Positions 7,996 through 16,701 are shown, numbered from the stretch's first letter. The stretch: 64,000 bases of DNA from JAIXUI01 sp943373175 (GCA_943373175.1 CALSBM010000007.1:1-64000), one strand, 5' to 3'. Numbers and translations are program-made. The notes: generated by a model not told the origin, from the sequence alone.

Positions 7996-9921
7996 ATGTC
8001 TTCCTTATACTGCCCTAGCCTTACTGATTACAAACGTTTCTCCACTCGCGTGGTACAAATTGGCGATGTTGCCATGGGAGGGTCAAACCCCATTGTAGTT
8101 CAGTCGATGACTACTACTGATACCATGGACACAGAAGCAACCGTGGCTCAGTCGATACGGTTGATAGAAGCCGGTTGCGAAATCGTTCGTATTACTGCTC
8201 CGAGCCTGAAGGAAGCTGAAAATCTAGCGAACATCAAGCGCGAGCTGAAAAACAGAGGTTACCATGTTCCGCTTGTTGCCGATATCCACTTTACTCCTAA
8301 TGCTGCTGAAGTGGCTGCCAGAATCGTGGAGAAAGTGCGCATCAATCCAGGCAATTTTGTGGATAAGAAGAAGTTCGAACAAATCGATTATACCGAATCG
8401 TCTTACGAAGCTGAACTCGCTCGCATTAGAAAGAAGTTCATCCCTTTGGTGAAAATCTGCAAGGAATACGGCACTGCCATGCGCATCGGCACTAACCACG
8501 GCTCCCTTTCCGATCGAATTATGAGCCGCTATGGCGATACGCCTCTGGGCATGGTTGAATCGGCGATGGAGTTCCTCCGCATAGCACGAGAATTGGACTA
8601 TCATCAAATTGTACTTTCCATGAAGGCCAGTAATCCTCAGGTAATGGTGCAAGCTTACCGAATGCTGGTGAGCACCATGATGCAAAACAACATGGATTAT
8701 CCGTTGCACCTTGGCGTTACTGAAGCCGGCGATGGCGAAGATGGCCGCATCAAATCAGCCGTTGGAATCGGAACTTTGTTGGAAGATGGCTTAGGCGATA
8801 CCGTTCGGGTGTCCCTCACCGAAGAACCAGAATTCGAAATTCCGGTAGCCCGGGCTTTAATTGATCGTTACAGCCAGCGTAAAGCTTCAAGACCAATTCC
8901 TGAACTTAGAAACCCTCATGACTTCCTTCATTACTCAAAAAGAGCAACGCATGAAGTCCTCAACTTCGGAGGCAAACATGTTCCTCCTGTGGTTGCTGAT
9001 TTAAGTGGAAGAAGTTTAGACTACAACACCCTGAATGAGATCGGCTATCATTATGATGAACCGTCCGATAAATGGCATCTGGCTGATCAAACTGCAGATT
9101 ATGTCTTCACTCGCCAATTACCTGAATTCCGCAACTGGCCAACCACGCTGGGCGTTTTAGTGCCTTTCAAAGAATGGAAGCAGGGAATCGACCGTTGTTA
9201 TCCGGTTTTAACTGCAAGTGAATACCAGTCCGCAACCAACGCGGGAGTTGCGTTTCTACAGATTAGTTTACCAGAACTAACCGAAGAGTTGATTGAAATG
9301 ATTCGCAGCGATAAAAATCTGGTGCTGGTAATTGCTACCGACAACGCACATGCGATGCCCGAAATGCGCCGACTTTATCTGGAACTGCTGCATTATGGAC
9401 TAACTAATCCTTCCATTGTTCATCGTACATACCAAGAATTGAATCAGGAACTGACGCAGCTCGCAGCTTCAACCGATGCTGGAGCACTTTTCTTAGACGG
9501 ATTCGGGGAAGGAATTTGGATTGGTAACGAGGATTTACATCCTTTAAACTCGTTCAATAGCCTCGCATTTGGCATTCTTCAAGCTACTCGTCTTAGAATT
9601 TCGAAGACAGAATATATTGCTTGCCCATCTTGCGGAAGAACTCTTTTTGATTTACAGGAAACAACTGCCAAAATCCGCAAAAGAACCAGCCACCTAAAAG
9701 GAGTAAAAATTGGCATTATGGGTTGCATTGTTAACGGTCCCGGCGAAATGGCCGATGCCGATTATGGCTATGTGGGCTCCGGTCAAGGAAAAATTACCCT
9801 ATACAAAGGCAAGGAAATAGTTAAACGAAACATTCCATCGTCAGGAGCAGTTGATGCTCTGGTTGAATTAATCCGCCATCATGGAGATTGGATTGAGCCT
9901 ACAGCTAACCCTTTCGGTTAA
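7996..9921 (+). CDS. ispG: 4-hydroxy-3-methylbut-2-enyl-diphosphate synthase (IspG/GcpE), long form
   Basis: Iron-sulfur enzyme of the MEP isoprenoid pathway; converts 2-C-methyl-D-erythritol 2,4-cyclodiphosphate to HMBPP using reduced ferredoxin or flavodoxin. The 641-aa product is the long type found in Bacteroidetes, Chlamydiae and plants: N-terminal TIM barrel (RVVQIGDVAMGGSNPIVVQS, then PLVADIHFTPNAA and LGVTEAGDGEDGRIKSA), a large insert domain in the middle (about residues 290-500), and a C-terminal 4Fe-4S domain. Cluster ligands are Cys543 and Cys546 (ACPSCGRTLFD) and Cys577 (IMGCIVNGPGEMADADYG). It stands alone, divergent from the tRNA-Leu genes. Confidence 0.97.
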   Translation: MSSLYCPSLTDYKRFSTRVVQIGDVAMGGSNPIVVQSMTTTDTMDTEATVAQSIRLIEAGCEIVRITAPSLKEAENLANIKRELKNRGYHVPLVADIHFTPNAAEVAARIVEKVRINPGNFVDKKKFEQIDYTESSYEAELARIRKKFIPLVKICKEYGTAMRIGTNHGSLSDRIMSRYGDTPLGMVESAMEFLRIARELDYHQIVLSMKASNPQVMVQAYRMLVSTMMQNNMDYPLHLGVTEAGDGEDGRIKSAVGIGTLLEDGLGDTVRVSLTEEPEFEIPVARALIDRYSQRKASRPIPELRNPHDFLHYSKRATHEVLNFGGKHVPPVVADLSGRSLDYNTLNEIGYHYDEPSDKWHLADQTADYVFTRQLPEFRNWPTTLGVLVPFKEWKQGIDRCYPVLTASEYQSATNAGVAFLQISLPELTEELIEMIRSDKNLVLVIATDNAHAMPEMRRLYLELLHYGLTNPSIVHRTYQELNQELTQLAASTDAGALFLDGFGEGIWIGNEDLHPLNSFNSLAFGILQATRLRISKTEYIACPSCGRTLFDLQETTAKIRKRTSHLKGVKIGIMGCIVNGPGEMADADYGYVGSGQGKITLYKGKEIVKRNIPSSGAVDALVELIRHHGDWIEPTANPFG

Positions 9922-9959
9922 GAGGCTACCTATTCAGGCTTTCTAACTTTTTCATTGAA

Positions 9960-11264
9960 TTGAAAAAATTGGTCAATACGCTACTGATTCAAATCTCGAA
10001 CGATGAGGTTGTGCTCTCTCCTACCTTAATTATTCCAATAACTGAAACCAATTTCCCATACCAATACTGTAACCTTAGTAATTATAAAAAAATATTCTGG
10101 GAAGTAGAATTAACTGGATATTCAGAAGACACAAGTTGTTTGAAATTAAAAGTATTGAACTATAATGCCATTTTTGATGATAGATTAAAGAAGCAAAGAC
10201 CAACGAGAAAAATTGAAAAACTTGAATTCGAAAAATTTGACTGGAGAAGTCTTGAAGCACTTTTAACCTCCTATAAAGCAGCGCAGTTAGATTCCTTCGT
10301 AGAAAAAAATCCAATAGCCTTCAACCATAGAACAGCATCTGGAAGTCATGTTGAATTTATAGAACCCCTTTCTCCAAAAAAAACTGAAAGCACTTCTTCC
10401 ACTCCTTCAAATGAAATAATAGAAATTTCTAAACAATGGAGAATAAAATTTGAGGATGCTTTTTTCGAATTGGGGTATATCCGATTTATAAAAGAATTTC
10501 CAGAGATAAAAAAAGCAGTTATAATAAAAATATTCAACGATAATTTATTGCCTGAATTCGAATTGATAAAACCGTGGTTTATAAAGAAGTTAGGCAAGAC
10601 TTTTCAAGTTGAAATAAAAGCAAAAATTAATTCTGAACAACTCATTGATTACGATGCGACTTCCTCAATAATTAGCGCTATCAATCCTAATTTATTGGAA
10701 AATATTCGTCAACAACGGATATGGGGGTTACAAAAAACACCTAATAAAACCGAAATTGACCAATCGCTATTCACTTCCGATGAAATATTTGAACATGCGA
10801 TTGATAAGGGTGGCAATTTGTTTCAACAAAATGAATTAGAAGTGCTAGAAATCCTATCACAATTAAATTCAGTCCGGAATAAAAGGCAATTAACCTATTT
10901 GGCGAGTCAGCTTCAAAATAATCATTCCAAACTTAGATTCACTTTAAATCCACATTTTGGATTTGTCTTTCACGTTATTGGAAAAACTCAACACCATTTC
11001 ATTTGGGAGCTTTTAAATAGTCATGCCACTTATGTGTGGAGCAGACCCAAAAATGAAATATCAGAAATAAATTTGTTTAAAGAATTAGAAGCAATCATCA
11101 ATTATATCCGATTAGAAGGAAGAGATACCTATAAAAGTGCTTACAGACAGTTCAAGAGAGACGAAAACTGGATTTTTAATTCCATTGATCACGAAGATGC
11201 AAACTCATCATTTAAAGATGGTTTTGTAAAATGGAAATATAAACTGGAAGAAAAACTGGTTTAA
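9960..11264 (+). CDS. Hypothetical protein, AT-rich orphan gene
   Basis: 434-aa protein that I do not recognise. The sequence is visibly AT-richer than the flanking ispG and cox genes, with many AAA/AAT/ATT codons, which suggests recent acquisition. The only plausible start is a TTG at 9960; no early in-frame ATG exists. There is no signal peptide or membrane helix. The protein is Lys/Glu/Asn/Ile-rich with a low-complexity Ser/Thr/Pro linker near residue 140 (TESTSSTPSNE). The C-terminal third has a compact, aromatic-rich segment (FGFVFHVIGKTQHHFIWELL then HATYVWS) that looks like a folded domain, and a charged helical tail. It lies between ispG and the convergent end of the cox operon, with no cotranscribed partner. 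I infer a cytoplasmic protein; the function is unknown. Confidence 0.75.
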   Translation: MKKLVNTLLIQISNDEVVLSPTLIIPITETNFPYQYCNLSNYKKIFWEVELTGYSEDTSCLKLKVLNYNAIFDDRLKKQRPTRKIEKLEFEKFDWRSLEALLTSYKAAQLDSFVEKNPIAFNHRTASGSHVEFIEPLSPKKTESTSSTPSNEIIEISKQWRIKFEDAFFELGYIRFIKEFPEIKKAVIIKIFNDNLLPEFELIKPWFIKKLGKTFQVEIKAKINSEQLIDYDATSSIISAINPNLLENIRQQRIWGLQKTPNKTEIDQSLFTSDEIFEHAIDKGGNLFQQNELEVLEILSQLNSVRNKRQLTYLASQLQNNHSKLRFTLNPHFGFVFHVIGKTQHHFIWELLNSHATYVWSRPKNEISEINLFKELEAIINYIRLEGRDTYKSAYRQFKRDENWIFNSIDHEDANSSFKDGFVKWKYKLEEKLV

Positions 11265-11300
11265 TGTTCTTCTTGTAGAAAAAGGTTAAACCCTTCTACC

Positions 11301-11684
11301 CTAATTAAACTTATTCTGTTTGAATTCTATTCCTGAAAATAAATACAGCATGATGATTCTACTGAAACGGAGAGAAAATGGAGAGAACAGTATCAACGCT
11401 GAAATAACAATAGCTAAATAGACCCAAACATCCGGGTCGTGAAGCAAAAAAAAGGTTCCGAAACCAAAAATGATACTTATTGCTACGCTGAAAGCATAGC
11501 TAACATACATAGCTCCCCAAAACAACCCAGGTTCAACTTCGTAATGCTGTCCACATACTGGACAATCAGAATTCATAATATGTCGCTTTGAAAACTGACT
11601 CATAGGATAAGCATACACCTTGCCTTGCCTGCAACGAGGACAACGCCCTTCCGCGAGTGCACGAAAGTAACTAACAGTAGCCAA
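11301..11684 (-). CDS. DUF983 family zinc-ribbon membrane protein
   Basis: 127-aa inner-membrane protein with two CxxC knuckles near the N-terminus (CPRC, Cys15/Cys18, and CPVC, Cys41/Cys44), followed by GLFWGAMYVSYAFS and two hydrophobic helices. This is the DUF983 architecture; the family is often found near cytochrome oxidase genes, though its biochemical role is not established. The start is a TTG at 11684, one base after the stop of the preceding gene; starting later would delete the first CxxC. It is the last gene of the cox operon. A metal-handling or assembly role is inference from position and the Cys pairs. Confidence 0.85.
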   Translation of the reverse strand: MATVSYFRALAEGRCPRCRQGKVYAYPMSQFSKRHIMNSDCPVCGQHYEVEPGLFWGAMYVSYAFSVAISIIFGFGTFFLLHDPDVWVYLAIVISALILFSPFSLRFSRIIMLYLFSGIEFKQNKFN

Positions 11685-11685
11685 C

Positions 11686-11916
11686 TTAACCTTGTTTACG
11701 CTTTCGCGTTTTAAAATAGTAAACTCCGCCTACTGTTCCTACAGCCAAGTATGGCAGTGAGAGCAAGTATAGGATTCCTTTATTTAAACCGTTTCCAACG
11801 GTTTTGCTTTCCTGCTGCTTACGGGAAGCTTCCAAAGCAGTCTTACACATCGGACATTGTGCTGAAACAACCAATGAACCGACAGAAAACAACAAGAGAA
11901 AGGCGAACTTCTTCAT
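11686..11916 (-). CDS. Small membrane protein with CPMC motif
   Basis: 76-aa protein: a cleavable-looking signal (MKKFAFLLLFSVGSLVVSAQ), immediately followed by CPMC (Cys21, Cys24) at the predicted mature N-terminus, a basic/polar stretch, then one transmembrane helix and a basic tail (KTRKRKQG). So the CxxC would sit in the periplasm, anchored by the C-terminal helix. One base separates it from each neighbour, DUF420 upstream and DUF983 downstream, so it is cotranscribed and probably coupled. Position in the cox operon next to SCO1 suggests a role in copper or thiol handling during CuA/CuB assembly; this is inference, and I know of no characterised homologue. Confidence 0.85.
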   Translation of the reverse strand: MKKFAFLLLFSVGSLVVSAQCPMCKTALEASRKQQESKTVGNGLNKGILYLLSLPYLAVGTVGGVYYFKTRKRKQG

Positions 11917-11917
11917 T

Positions 11918-12454
11918 TTAAAATTGGTAGTAAGGTGAAATCATGAGATAAACAACTACTCCGGTTACTGTAACATATAACCAAATAGGAAAAGAAAAGC
12001 GAACGAGTTTTTTGTGTTTAGCCACTTTTCCGGTTAATCCGTAATAAAACGATATCAACACCATGGGCAACACAATCGCTGCAAGCAAAATATGAGTAAG
12101 TAAAATAATTAGATAAACAGGCCTGATGGGATTGTCTTCCGGAAATCTTGTTTCTACTCCAAAAGCATGAAAGGTGACATAAGACAAGAGAAATAAGGAA
12201 CTGAGTGCAAAGGCTATGAGATTTAGCTTCTTATGTAAATCAATGTTTTTGCTTTTTATGGCCATAAGGGAAGCTATTAACAACAAGGAAGTTGACCCAT
12301 TCAGTATTGCATTAAGCTTAGGAAGAAAGCGAACGAAGTCTGGCATTACTTCCGCTTTTGGCATCATAAACAGTACTACAACCGCTACAAACACTAACAT
12401 CGAAACGATGTATATCCACCTTAGTGCGACTGTTTCCTTCACTGATTGTATCAT
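11918..12454 (-). CDS. DUF420 family membrane protein of the cox operon
   Basis: 178-aa inner-membrane protein with about five helices. Features are FLPKLNAILNGSTSLLLIAS, the conserved His in IDLHKKLNLIAFALS, YVTFHAFG, and LLTHILLAAIVLPMVLISFYYG with further conserved His residues. This is the DUF420 pattern, common beside SCO1 and ctaA/ctaB and thought to act in oxidase biogenesis. The ATG overlaps the SCO1 stop by four bases (ATGA), indicating translational coupling. Confidence 0.9.
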   Translation of the reverse strand: MIQSVKETVALRWIYIVSMLVFVAVVVLFMMPKAEVMPDFVRFLPKLNAILNGSTSLLLIASLMAIKSKNIDLHKKLNLIAFALSSLFLLSYVTFHAFGVETRFPEDNPIRPVYLIILLTHILLAAIVLPMVLISFYYGLTGKVAKHKKLVRFSFPIWLYVTVTGVVVYLMISPYYQF

Positions 12455-13155
12455 TTCGAAAGCTTTCTATTTTCAACTGCCGAGGCAATGTCTTTGTTTT
12501 CGTATTCCTTCTTCAATAAACGAATAGCACCCATTAAATCATCGACTTCACGGTTATTGGTGCCATCAAAAATTCCTCGAATTCTTCGGTCTGCATCGAT
12601 GAGAAGCATTTTCTCAGAATGAATAAATTGACCATCCTGCTGAGCATCGGGTGAAACCTGAGAGAGGAATTGCTGCTGAATCACTGAATATAAACTATCG
12701 CGACTGCCTGTAAGAAAACTCCACTTGCCCTTTACGGCCTTGTTCTCTATGCTATAATGCTTCAGTACCGAAGGGAAGTCCGTTTCAGGATCCACAGTCA
12801 TGGAAACCATCTGTACCCTATCGTTTTTTATGAAACTATCCTGAATTCGCTTCATCTGCTTTGACATATCAATGCAGATAGTTTTACAGGAAGTAAACAT
12901 GAAATTAACTACGGTAAAGCGACCATCCAGCATACGCTCAGTCTGTATCAGACTGTCCTGATCTAAAAAGGTGAACGGCCCTACTTGGTGATAAATAGTA
13001 TCAACCACCGTACGGCCGTTAACCATATTTTCAAAGGGAATTTTCTCTCCGTAAATCGGAAGCTTTACATAATGGTTTGTACCGAAACCCACATAGAGCC
13101 AATACAGCAGAGGGGGTAAAGCCAATATCAGAAAGAGAACAAGTCCTTTTTTCAA
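12451..13155 (-). CDS. SCO1/SenC family copper chaperone for cytochrome oxidase
   Basis: Membrane-anchored thioredoxin-fold protein (234 aa) that helps build the CuA site of cytochrome oxidase subunit II. N-terminal anchor helix (LVLFLILALPPLLYWLYVGFG), then the redox/copper motif TSCKTICIDM (CxxxC) and the downstream copper-ligand His in FIHSEKMLLID; all three expected ligands are present. The start is a TTG at 13155, the only start that keeps the whole anchor. It lies 6 bp after subunit IV and overlaps the DUF420 gene. Confidence 0.94.
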   Translation of the reverse strand: MKKGLVLFLILALPPLLYWLYVGFGTNHYVKLPIYGEKIPFENMVNGRTVVDTIYHQVGPFTFLDQDSLIQTERMLDGRFTVVNFMFTSCKTICIDMSKQMKRIQDSFIKNDRVQMVSMTVDPETDFPSVLKHYSIENKAVKGKWSFLTGSRDSLYSVIQQQFLSQVSPDAQQDGQFIHSEKMLLIDADRRIRGIFDGTNNREVDDLMGAIRLLKKEYENKDIASAVENRKLSK

Positions 13156-13161
13156 GCTCTT

Positions 13162-13479
13162 TTAATAGCGGATATTCAACCAGTAATTGCTTTCATAAAG
13201 CAATGCTGCTATGATTCCAAGAATGAAAACCAGTGGAACAATAATGCTGTAAATCAGATTGATGCGTTCAAACTTAAGGTGCATGAAATAGGCAACAATG
13301 TAAAATGCCTTAAGCAACGTAAGTACGATGTAAATCACATTCTTGATGGGTTGCGCCATCACACTTTCAGGAATTGCCAGTGCGATGATAAACTCAACCA
13401 CTGTAATAAGGAGAAGTACAAAAAATACTTTCCAGATGCCTTTTATATCGAAACTGCTTTCGTGTTCTGCGTTAGACAT
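13162..13479 (-). CDS. Cytochrome c oxidase subunit IV (prokaryotic type)
   Basis: 105-aa protein with three transmembrane helices (GIWKVFFVLLLITVVEFIIA, VIYIVLTLLKAFYIVAYFMH and the last hydrophobic stretch before LLYESNYWLNIRY). The helix 2 signature KAFYIVAYFMHLKFE is typical of the bacterial subunit IV (COX4_pro). I chose the ATG at 13479; a longer frame to 13527 would overlap subunit III and add non-family residues. It sits 11 bp downstream of subunit III in the cox operon. Confidence 0.9.
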   Translation of the reverse strand: MSNAEHESSFDIKGIWKVFFVLLLITVVEFIIALAIPESVMAQPIKNVIYIVLTLLKAFYIVAYFMHLKFERINLIYSIIVPLVFILGIIAALLYESNYWLNIRY

Positions 13480-13490
13480 GATTTTGATAA

Positions 13491-14195
13491 TTAAACGAGG
13501 TAAAAGAAGGTAAATACAAAGACCCAAACCAAATCAACAAAGTGCCAATACAGGCCTACTTTCTCGACCATCTCATAATGACCTCTCCGCTGGTAAGTTC
13601 CTTTCATGGTGTTGATAAGAATTACAACATTAATTACAACGCCGGAGAATACGTGAAATCCATGGAATCCGGTAATAGTAAAGAAAAGATTAGCAAACTG
13701 CTGCGCATAATCCCTTGAAGGAGTACCTGAGAAAAATTCTTTGAGGTGCTCAGCATTTGGAGTACTTCCCCACCAGAAGCCGTCATGATGTAAGTGCGTC
13801 CATTCCCATGCTTGGCAGCCCAAAAAAGCTAAACCACCTACAATAGTCCATACCATCCACTTCACAACTTCATTCTTCGCTCCACGATGGCCGGCTTCTA
13901 CGGCAAGAACCATTGTAACGGAAGACATAATCAGAATGAACGTCATGATTCCAACAAATACCAGAGGTAAGTTGGCATGATCAATAAAAGGAACCCCTTT
14001 GAATACCAAATCGGGATCAGGCCAAACTGGAGCTGAGAATCTCAAAGATCCATAGGCAAGAAGCAGAGAAGAGAAAGTAAAAGCATCTGAAAGTAAGAAG
14101 AACCACATCATCAGCTTGCCATAGCTGGCTCCGTAGGGCTCTGATCCGCCGTCCCAAATGGATTTCGACTTTACCGTGAGTTGTTGTTGCGCCAT
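13491..14195 (-). CDS. Cytochrome c oxidase subunit III
   Basis: 234-aa membrane protein of the COX3 family. Conserved elements: GKLMMWFFLLSDAFTFSS at helix 1, the amphipathic LGCQAWEWTHL, and FFTITGFHGFHVFSGVV then YWHFVDLVWVFVFTFFYLV at the C-terminus. It is a full seven-helix type judged by length. It follows a shorter COX3 paralogue by 10 bp; tandem subunit III genes are common in Bacteroidetes oxidase operons. Confidence 0.95.
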   Translation of the reverse strand: MAQQQLTVKSKSIWDGGSEPYGASYGKLMMWFFLLSDAFTFSSLLLAYGSLRFSAPVWPDPDLVFKGVPFIDHANLPLVFVGIMTFILIMSSVTMVLAVEAGHRGAKNEVVKWMVWTIVGGLAFLGCQAWEWTHLHHDGFWWGSTPNAEHLKEFFSGTPSRDYAQQFANLFFTITGFHGFHVFSGVVINVVILINTMKGTYQRRGHYEMVEKVGLYWHFVDLVWVFVFTFFYLV

Positions 14196-14205
14196 TTATC
14201 GAAGT

Positions 14206-14784
14206 TTAAGCGTTATAGTAGAGGAAGAAAAAGTACAGGTAAATCCAGACAATATCAAGAAAATGCCAATAAGTGCCGGTCATTCGAATACCGAGAAGCG
14301 ATTTAGAATGAACTTTGTAGCGAAAAGTATTCAATAAACTAACTGAAACTGCCAGAATTGCACTTATTATATGCGCTAAGTGAATTCCGGATATAAGATA
14401 TACAAAGGAGCTATTGGTGTTCTCTCCTACTAAGAAAAATCCATTGCTGGTAAGCTCTTGGTAACTCAACACCTGAAATAAAAGAAAGGTAAGACCAAGA
14501 AAAAGAGTTAGCCCTAGAAAGAGCTTAACCTTGTTTATTTCATTCTCTTTGGCTGATCGATAAGCTAAATGCATTGTTCCTGAACTCAAGGCAATGGCAA
14601 TGGTTGACCACATGAAATTCTGTGGCATTGTAACCAACTGCCAGGATTTATCTCCGAAAGCAACAATGAATGCACTCGTTAATCCGGCAAACAGCATACT
14701 TACCGATCCCAAAAAGAGCCACAATAAGAGCTCCTTTGCATTAACGTTAGACTTCTGTTTTTGATCTACAACGGTTGTTGCCAT
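14206..14784 (-). CDS. Cytochrome c oxidase subunit III-like protein (short paralogue)
   Basis: 192-aa COX3-family membrane protein with about five helices: LLLWLFLGSVSMLFAGLTSA, the family pattern YLISGIHLAHIISAILAV, and TYWHFLDIVWIYLYFFFLY at the end. It is shorter than the second subunit III copy just downstream and lacks the first part of the long form. I chose the ATG at 14784 instead of an upstream start at 14805 that would overlap ctaB. Whether both subunit III proteins are in the same complex cannot be read from sequence. Confidence 0.9.
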   Translation of the reverse strand: MATTVVDQKQKSNVNAKELLLWLFLGSVSMLFAGLTSAFIVAFGDKSWQLVTMPQNFMWSTIAIALSSGTMHLAYRSAKENEINKVKLFLGLTLFLGLTFLLFQVLSYQELTSNGFFLVGENTNSSFVYLISGIHLAHIISAILAVSVSLLNTFRYKVHSKSLLGIRMTGTYWHFLDIVWIYLYFFFLYYNA

Positions 14785-14785
14785 A

Positions 14786-15682
14786 TTATATCTTTCCGAA
14801 TACAACTGCTAATTGAACCAAAGGCAAATAAATGAAGGAAGCAAACATGAGCTTTTTTGCCCATGTGTTATCACAATTAATATAAAGTTTCCAAGCAATC
14901 CAGCTAAACCAAACCGAAGTAAGTGTGCAAATAACTGCAGCAATAATTCCGGTGAAGCCAAAGACATAAAGCAATGGTGAAATCGGAACTAAGACTACGG
15001 TATAAAGTAGAATCTGAATGGCAGTCTTTCTAGTAGGGTTGTCTTCGTTAGGAAGTAGTTTAATTCCTGCTCGTTTATAATCTTCATTCAATAACCAAGC
15101 AATAGCCCAGAAATGAGGAAACTGCCAAAAAAACTGCACAGAAAACAACAATACAGCTTCAAAATCCAACACTCCTGTTGCGGCTGTATAACCAATCAAA
15201 ACAGGCAATGCACCTGGAACAGCACCAATTAAAACTGCAATTGGGCTAATTCGTTTTAAAGGAGTGTAAAGGAAAGCATAGGAACATAGTGCTATAAACC
15301 CTAACCAAGCACTAAGTGAGTTCATTATCATGGCCAGCAGTACAACACCACTAAGACCCATCAACAAGGAAAGCGTTAATCCCTCGGCAACCGACATTCG
15401 TCCTGTTGCAACCGGACGATTAGAAGTACGAACCATCAACTTGTCGGATTCACGTTCAATAATCTGGTTGAGCCCATTTGATGCCCCCGTTATTAGGAAT
15501 CCTGCTAACAACAACCAACCTAATTGTGCTGGAGATGAACCATTATGATAGCCCATCATATAGCCTATACCGGCGCTAAAAACAACCAGTAACGACAACC
15601 TAAGCTTCACTAACTGAACATAATCTGTCAGTTTAGCTCTAACTATCAGTCCGTAGTTGGCGGTTCTTACTATGCTTTGCAT
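14786..15682 (-). CDS. ctaB: Protoheme IX farnesyltransferase (heme O synthase)
   Basis: Polytopic UbiA-family prenyltransferase (298 aa) that converts heme B to heme O, the first step toward heme A for the aa3 oxidase. The first Asp-rich motif is replaced by the family form NGLNQIIERESDKLMVRTSNRP, followed by SPIAVLIGAVPGALPVLIGY and the second motif LNEDYKRAGIKLLPNED. It starts one base after the ctaA stop, so ctaA-ctaB are coupled and supply heme A together. Confidence 0.96.
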   Translation of the reverse strand: MQSIVRTANYGLIVRAKLTDYVQLVKLRLSLLVVFSAGIGYMMGYHNGSSPAQLGWLLLAGFLITGASNGLNQIIERESDKLMVRTSNRPVATGRMSVAEGLTLSLLMGLSGVVLLAMIMNSLSAWLGFIALCSYAFLYTPLKRISPIAVLIGAVPGALPVLIGYTAATGVLDFEAVLLFSVQFFWQFPHFWAIAWLLNEDYKRAGIKLLPNEDNPTRKTAIQILLYTVVLVPISPLLYVFGFTGIIAAVICTLTSVWFSWIAWKLYINCDNTWAKKLMFASFIYLPLVQLAVVFGKI

Positions 15683-15683
15683 G

Positions 15684-16658
15684 TCAAATGGAGTTCTGAG
15701 TTTGTTTAGCCGAATATCCGTCTGTCTTCAATAAAAGCCATAGCTCAAATGAAGCCCCGAACAAAAGGCTCGACAAAAATACATGAAGTGTTTGAGGAAT
15801 CGGACTAATTCCTGCATTTGCCATCCAATATCCCATCAACATTTGCAAAAAAAGCAATGTCAACATGGCTCTTGACATCAAAAGCACCCGCTTTCCTTCA
15901 TAACCTTTTAATCTAATTAACAATAAGATGGCCCAGACAATCAGCAATTGAACAACCACCTTATGAAAAAAGTAAGCCGACCCTTTTAAATGATTAAGAA
16001 CTTTGGAAAAATCATCAATTCTCATCTCTGCTTCATCAACAGCTTCTCGAACCTGTGTTCCAATAACTATTTGAACCAATATTAGAATAGGCATTATCGC
16101 AGAAATCCACTTCAACGATAATGAAGAGGTAGATTCAAGGTTAAAATCAATATCCCTAACTCTGGCAACCATTCGAGCTTTTTGCAACAAGGCTACAACT
16201 CCAAGGGCCAACACTAAATGAATGCTAATGAGAATCGGCTTTAAGTTGGTATTCACTACTTGTCCTCCTAACCAGCCTTGAAACAATACAACAATCAAAG
16301 CAGCTATGCTCCACCATGCAACCACCCTGGCTTTTTTCCAATAAGCTTTTACTGAGAAGTAAGTAGTCAAAAGGATAAAAAAGCCTGTAAGTACTCCAAA
16401 CAATCTATTTAAATACTCCGTCCACGTCTTTACTACGTTGAAAGTAGTATCCTTATAACCCCTATCATGATAAATCTGCTGATAGTTTAGAGGCAGCTCT
16501 AACACATCGGTTGGTGGCACCCAGCGATCGAAACACTTTGGCCAATCTGGGCAACCCATTCCTGCTCCAGAACTTCTTACAACTCCACCAATAAGTATTA
16601 AAGCAAAAACGACCCCGATGGTCAAGAGGCTGAATAAAGCAAACAGTCTCTTGTTCAT
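15684..16658 (-). CDS. ctaA: Heme A synthase (COX15/CtaA)
   Basis: Eight-helix membrane enzyme (324 aa) that oxidises heme O to heme A. Family signatures: GGVVRSSGAGMGCPDWPKCF after helix 1, EYLNRLFGVLTGFF (catalytic Glu and the His-pattern helices), FQGWLGGQVVNTNLKPILIS then HLVLALG, and the second-half repeat QIVIGTQVREAVD plus HKVVVQ and QTLHVFLSSLLFG. The start codon at 16658 lies inside one arm of a very strong hairpin whose other arm encodes codons 13-17 (see the terminator at 16608-16668). That implies either attenuation between coxA and the heme A genes or control of ctaA translation. Confidence 0.95.
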   Translation of the reverse strand: MNKRLFALFSLLTIGVVFALILIGGVVRSSGAGMGCPDWPKCFDRWVPPTDVLELPLNYQQIYHDRGYKDTTFNVVKTWTEYLNRLFGVLTGFFILLTTYFSVKAYWKKARVVAWWSIAALIVVLFQGWLGGQVVNTNLKPILISIHLVLALGVVALLQKARMVARVRDIDFNLESTSSLSLKWISAIMPILILVQIVIGTQVREAVDEAEMRIDDFSKVLNHLKGSAYFFHKVVVQLLIVWAILLLIRLKGYEGKRVLLMSRAMLTLLFLQMLMGYWMANAGISPIPQTLHVFLSSLLFGASFELWLLLKTDGYSAKQTQNSI

Positions 16659-16668
16659 CGGGGTCGTT
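16608..16668 (-). terminator. Terminator-like hairpin containing the ctaA start codon
   Basis: Perfect 13-bp inverted repeat: CATCGGGGTCGTT (16656-16668) and AACGACCCCGATG (16608-16620). Inside the 35-nt loop a further 6-bp stem (CAAGAG / CTCTTG) extends it across a small internal loop. Read on the minus strand the structure ends in GTCGTTTTTGCTTT, a T-run as in intrinsic terminators. It starts 33 nt after the coxA stop (16702), and the ctaA ATG forms the last three bases of the 5' arm. It could end or attenuate the coxBA transcript and mask ctaA translation. Confidence 0.7.
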
Positions 16669-16701
16669 CTAATGAGCTTATGAATTACTTGAGAAACTCA
16701 A

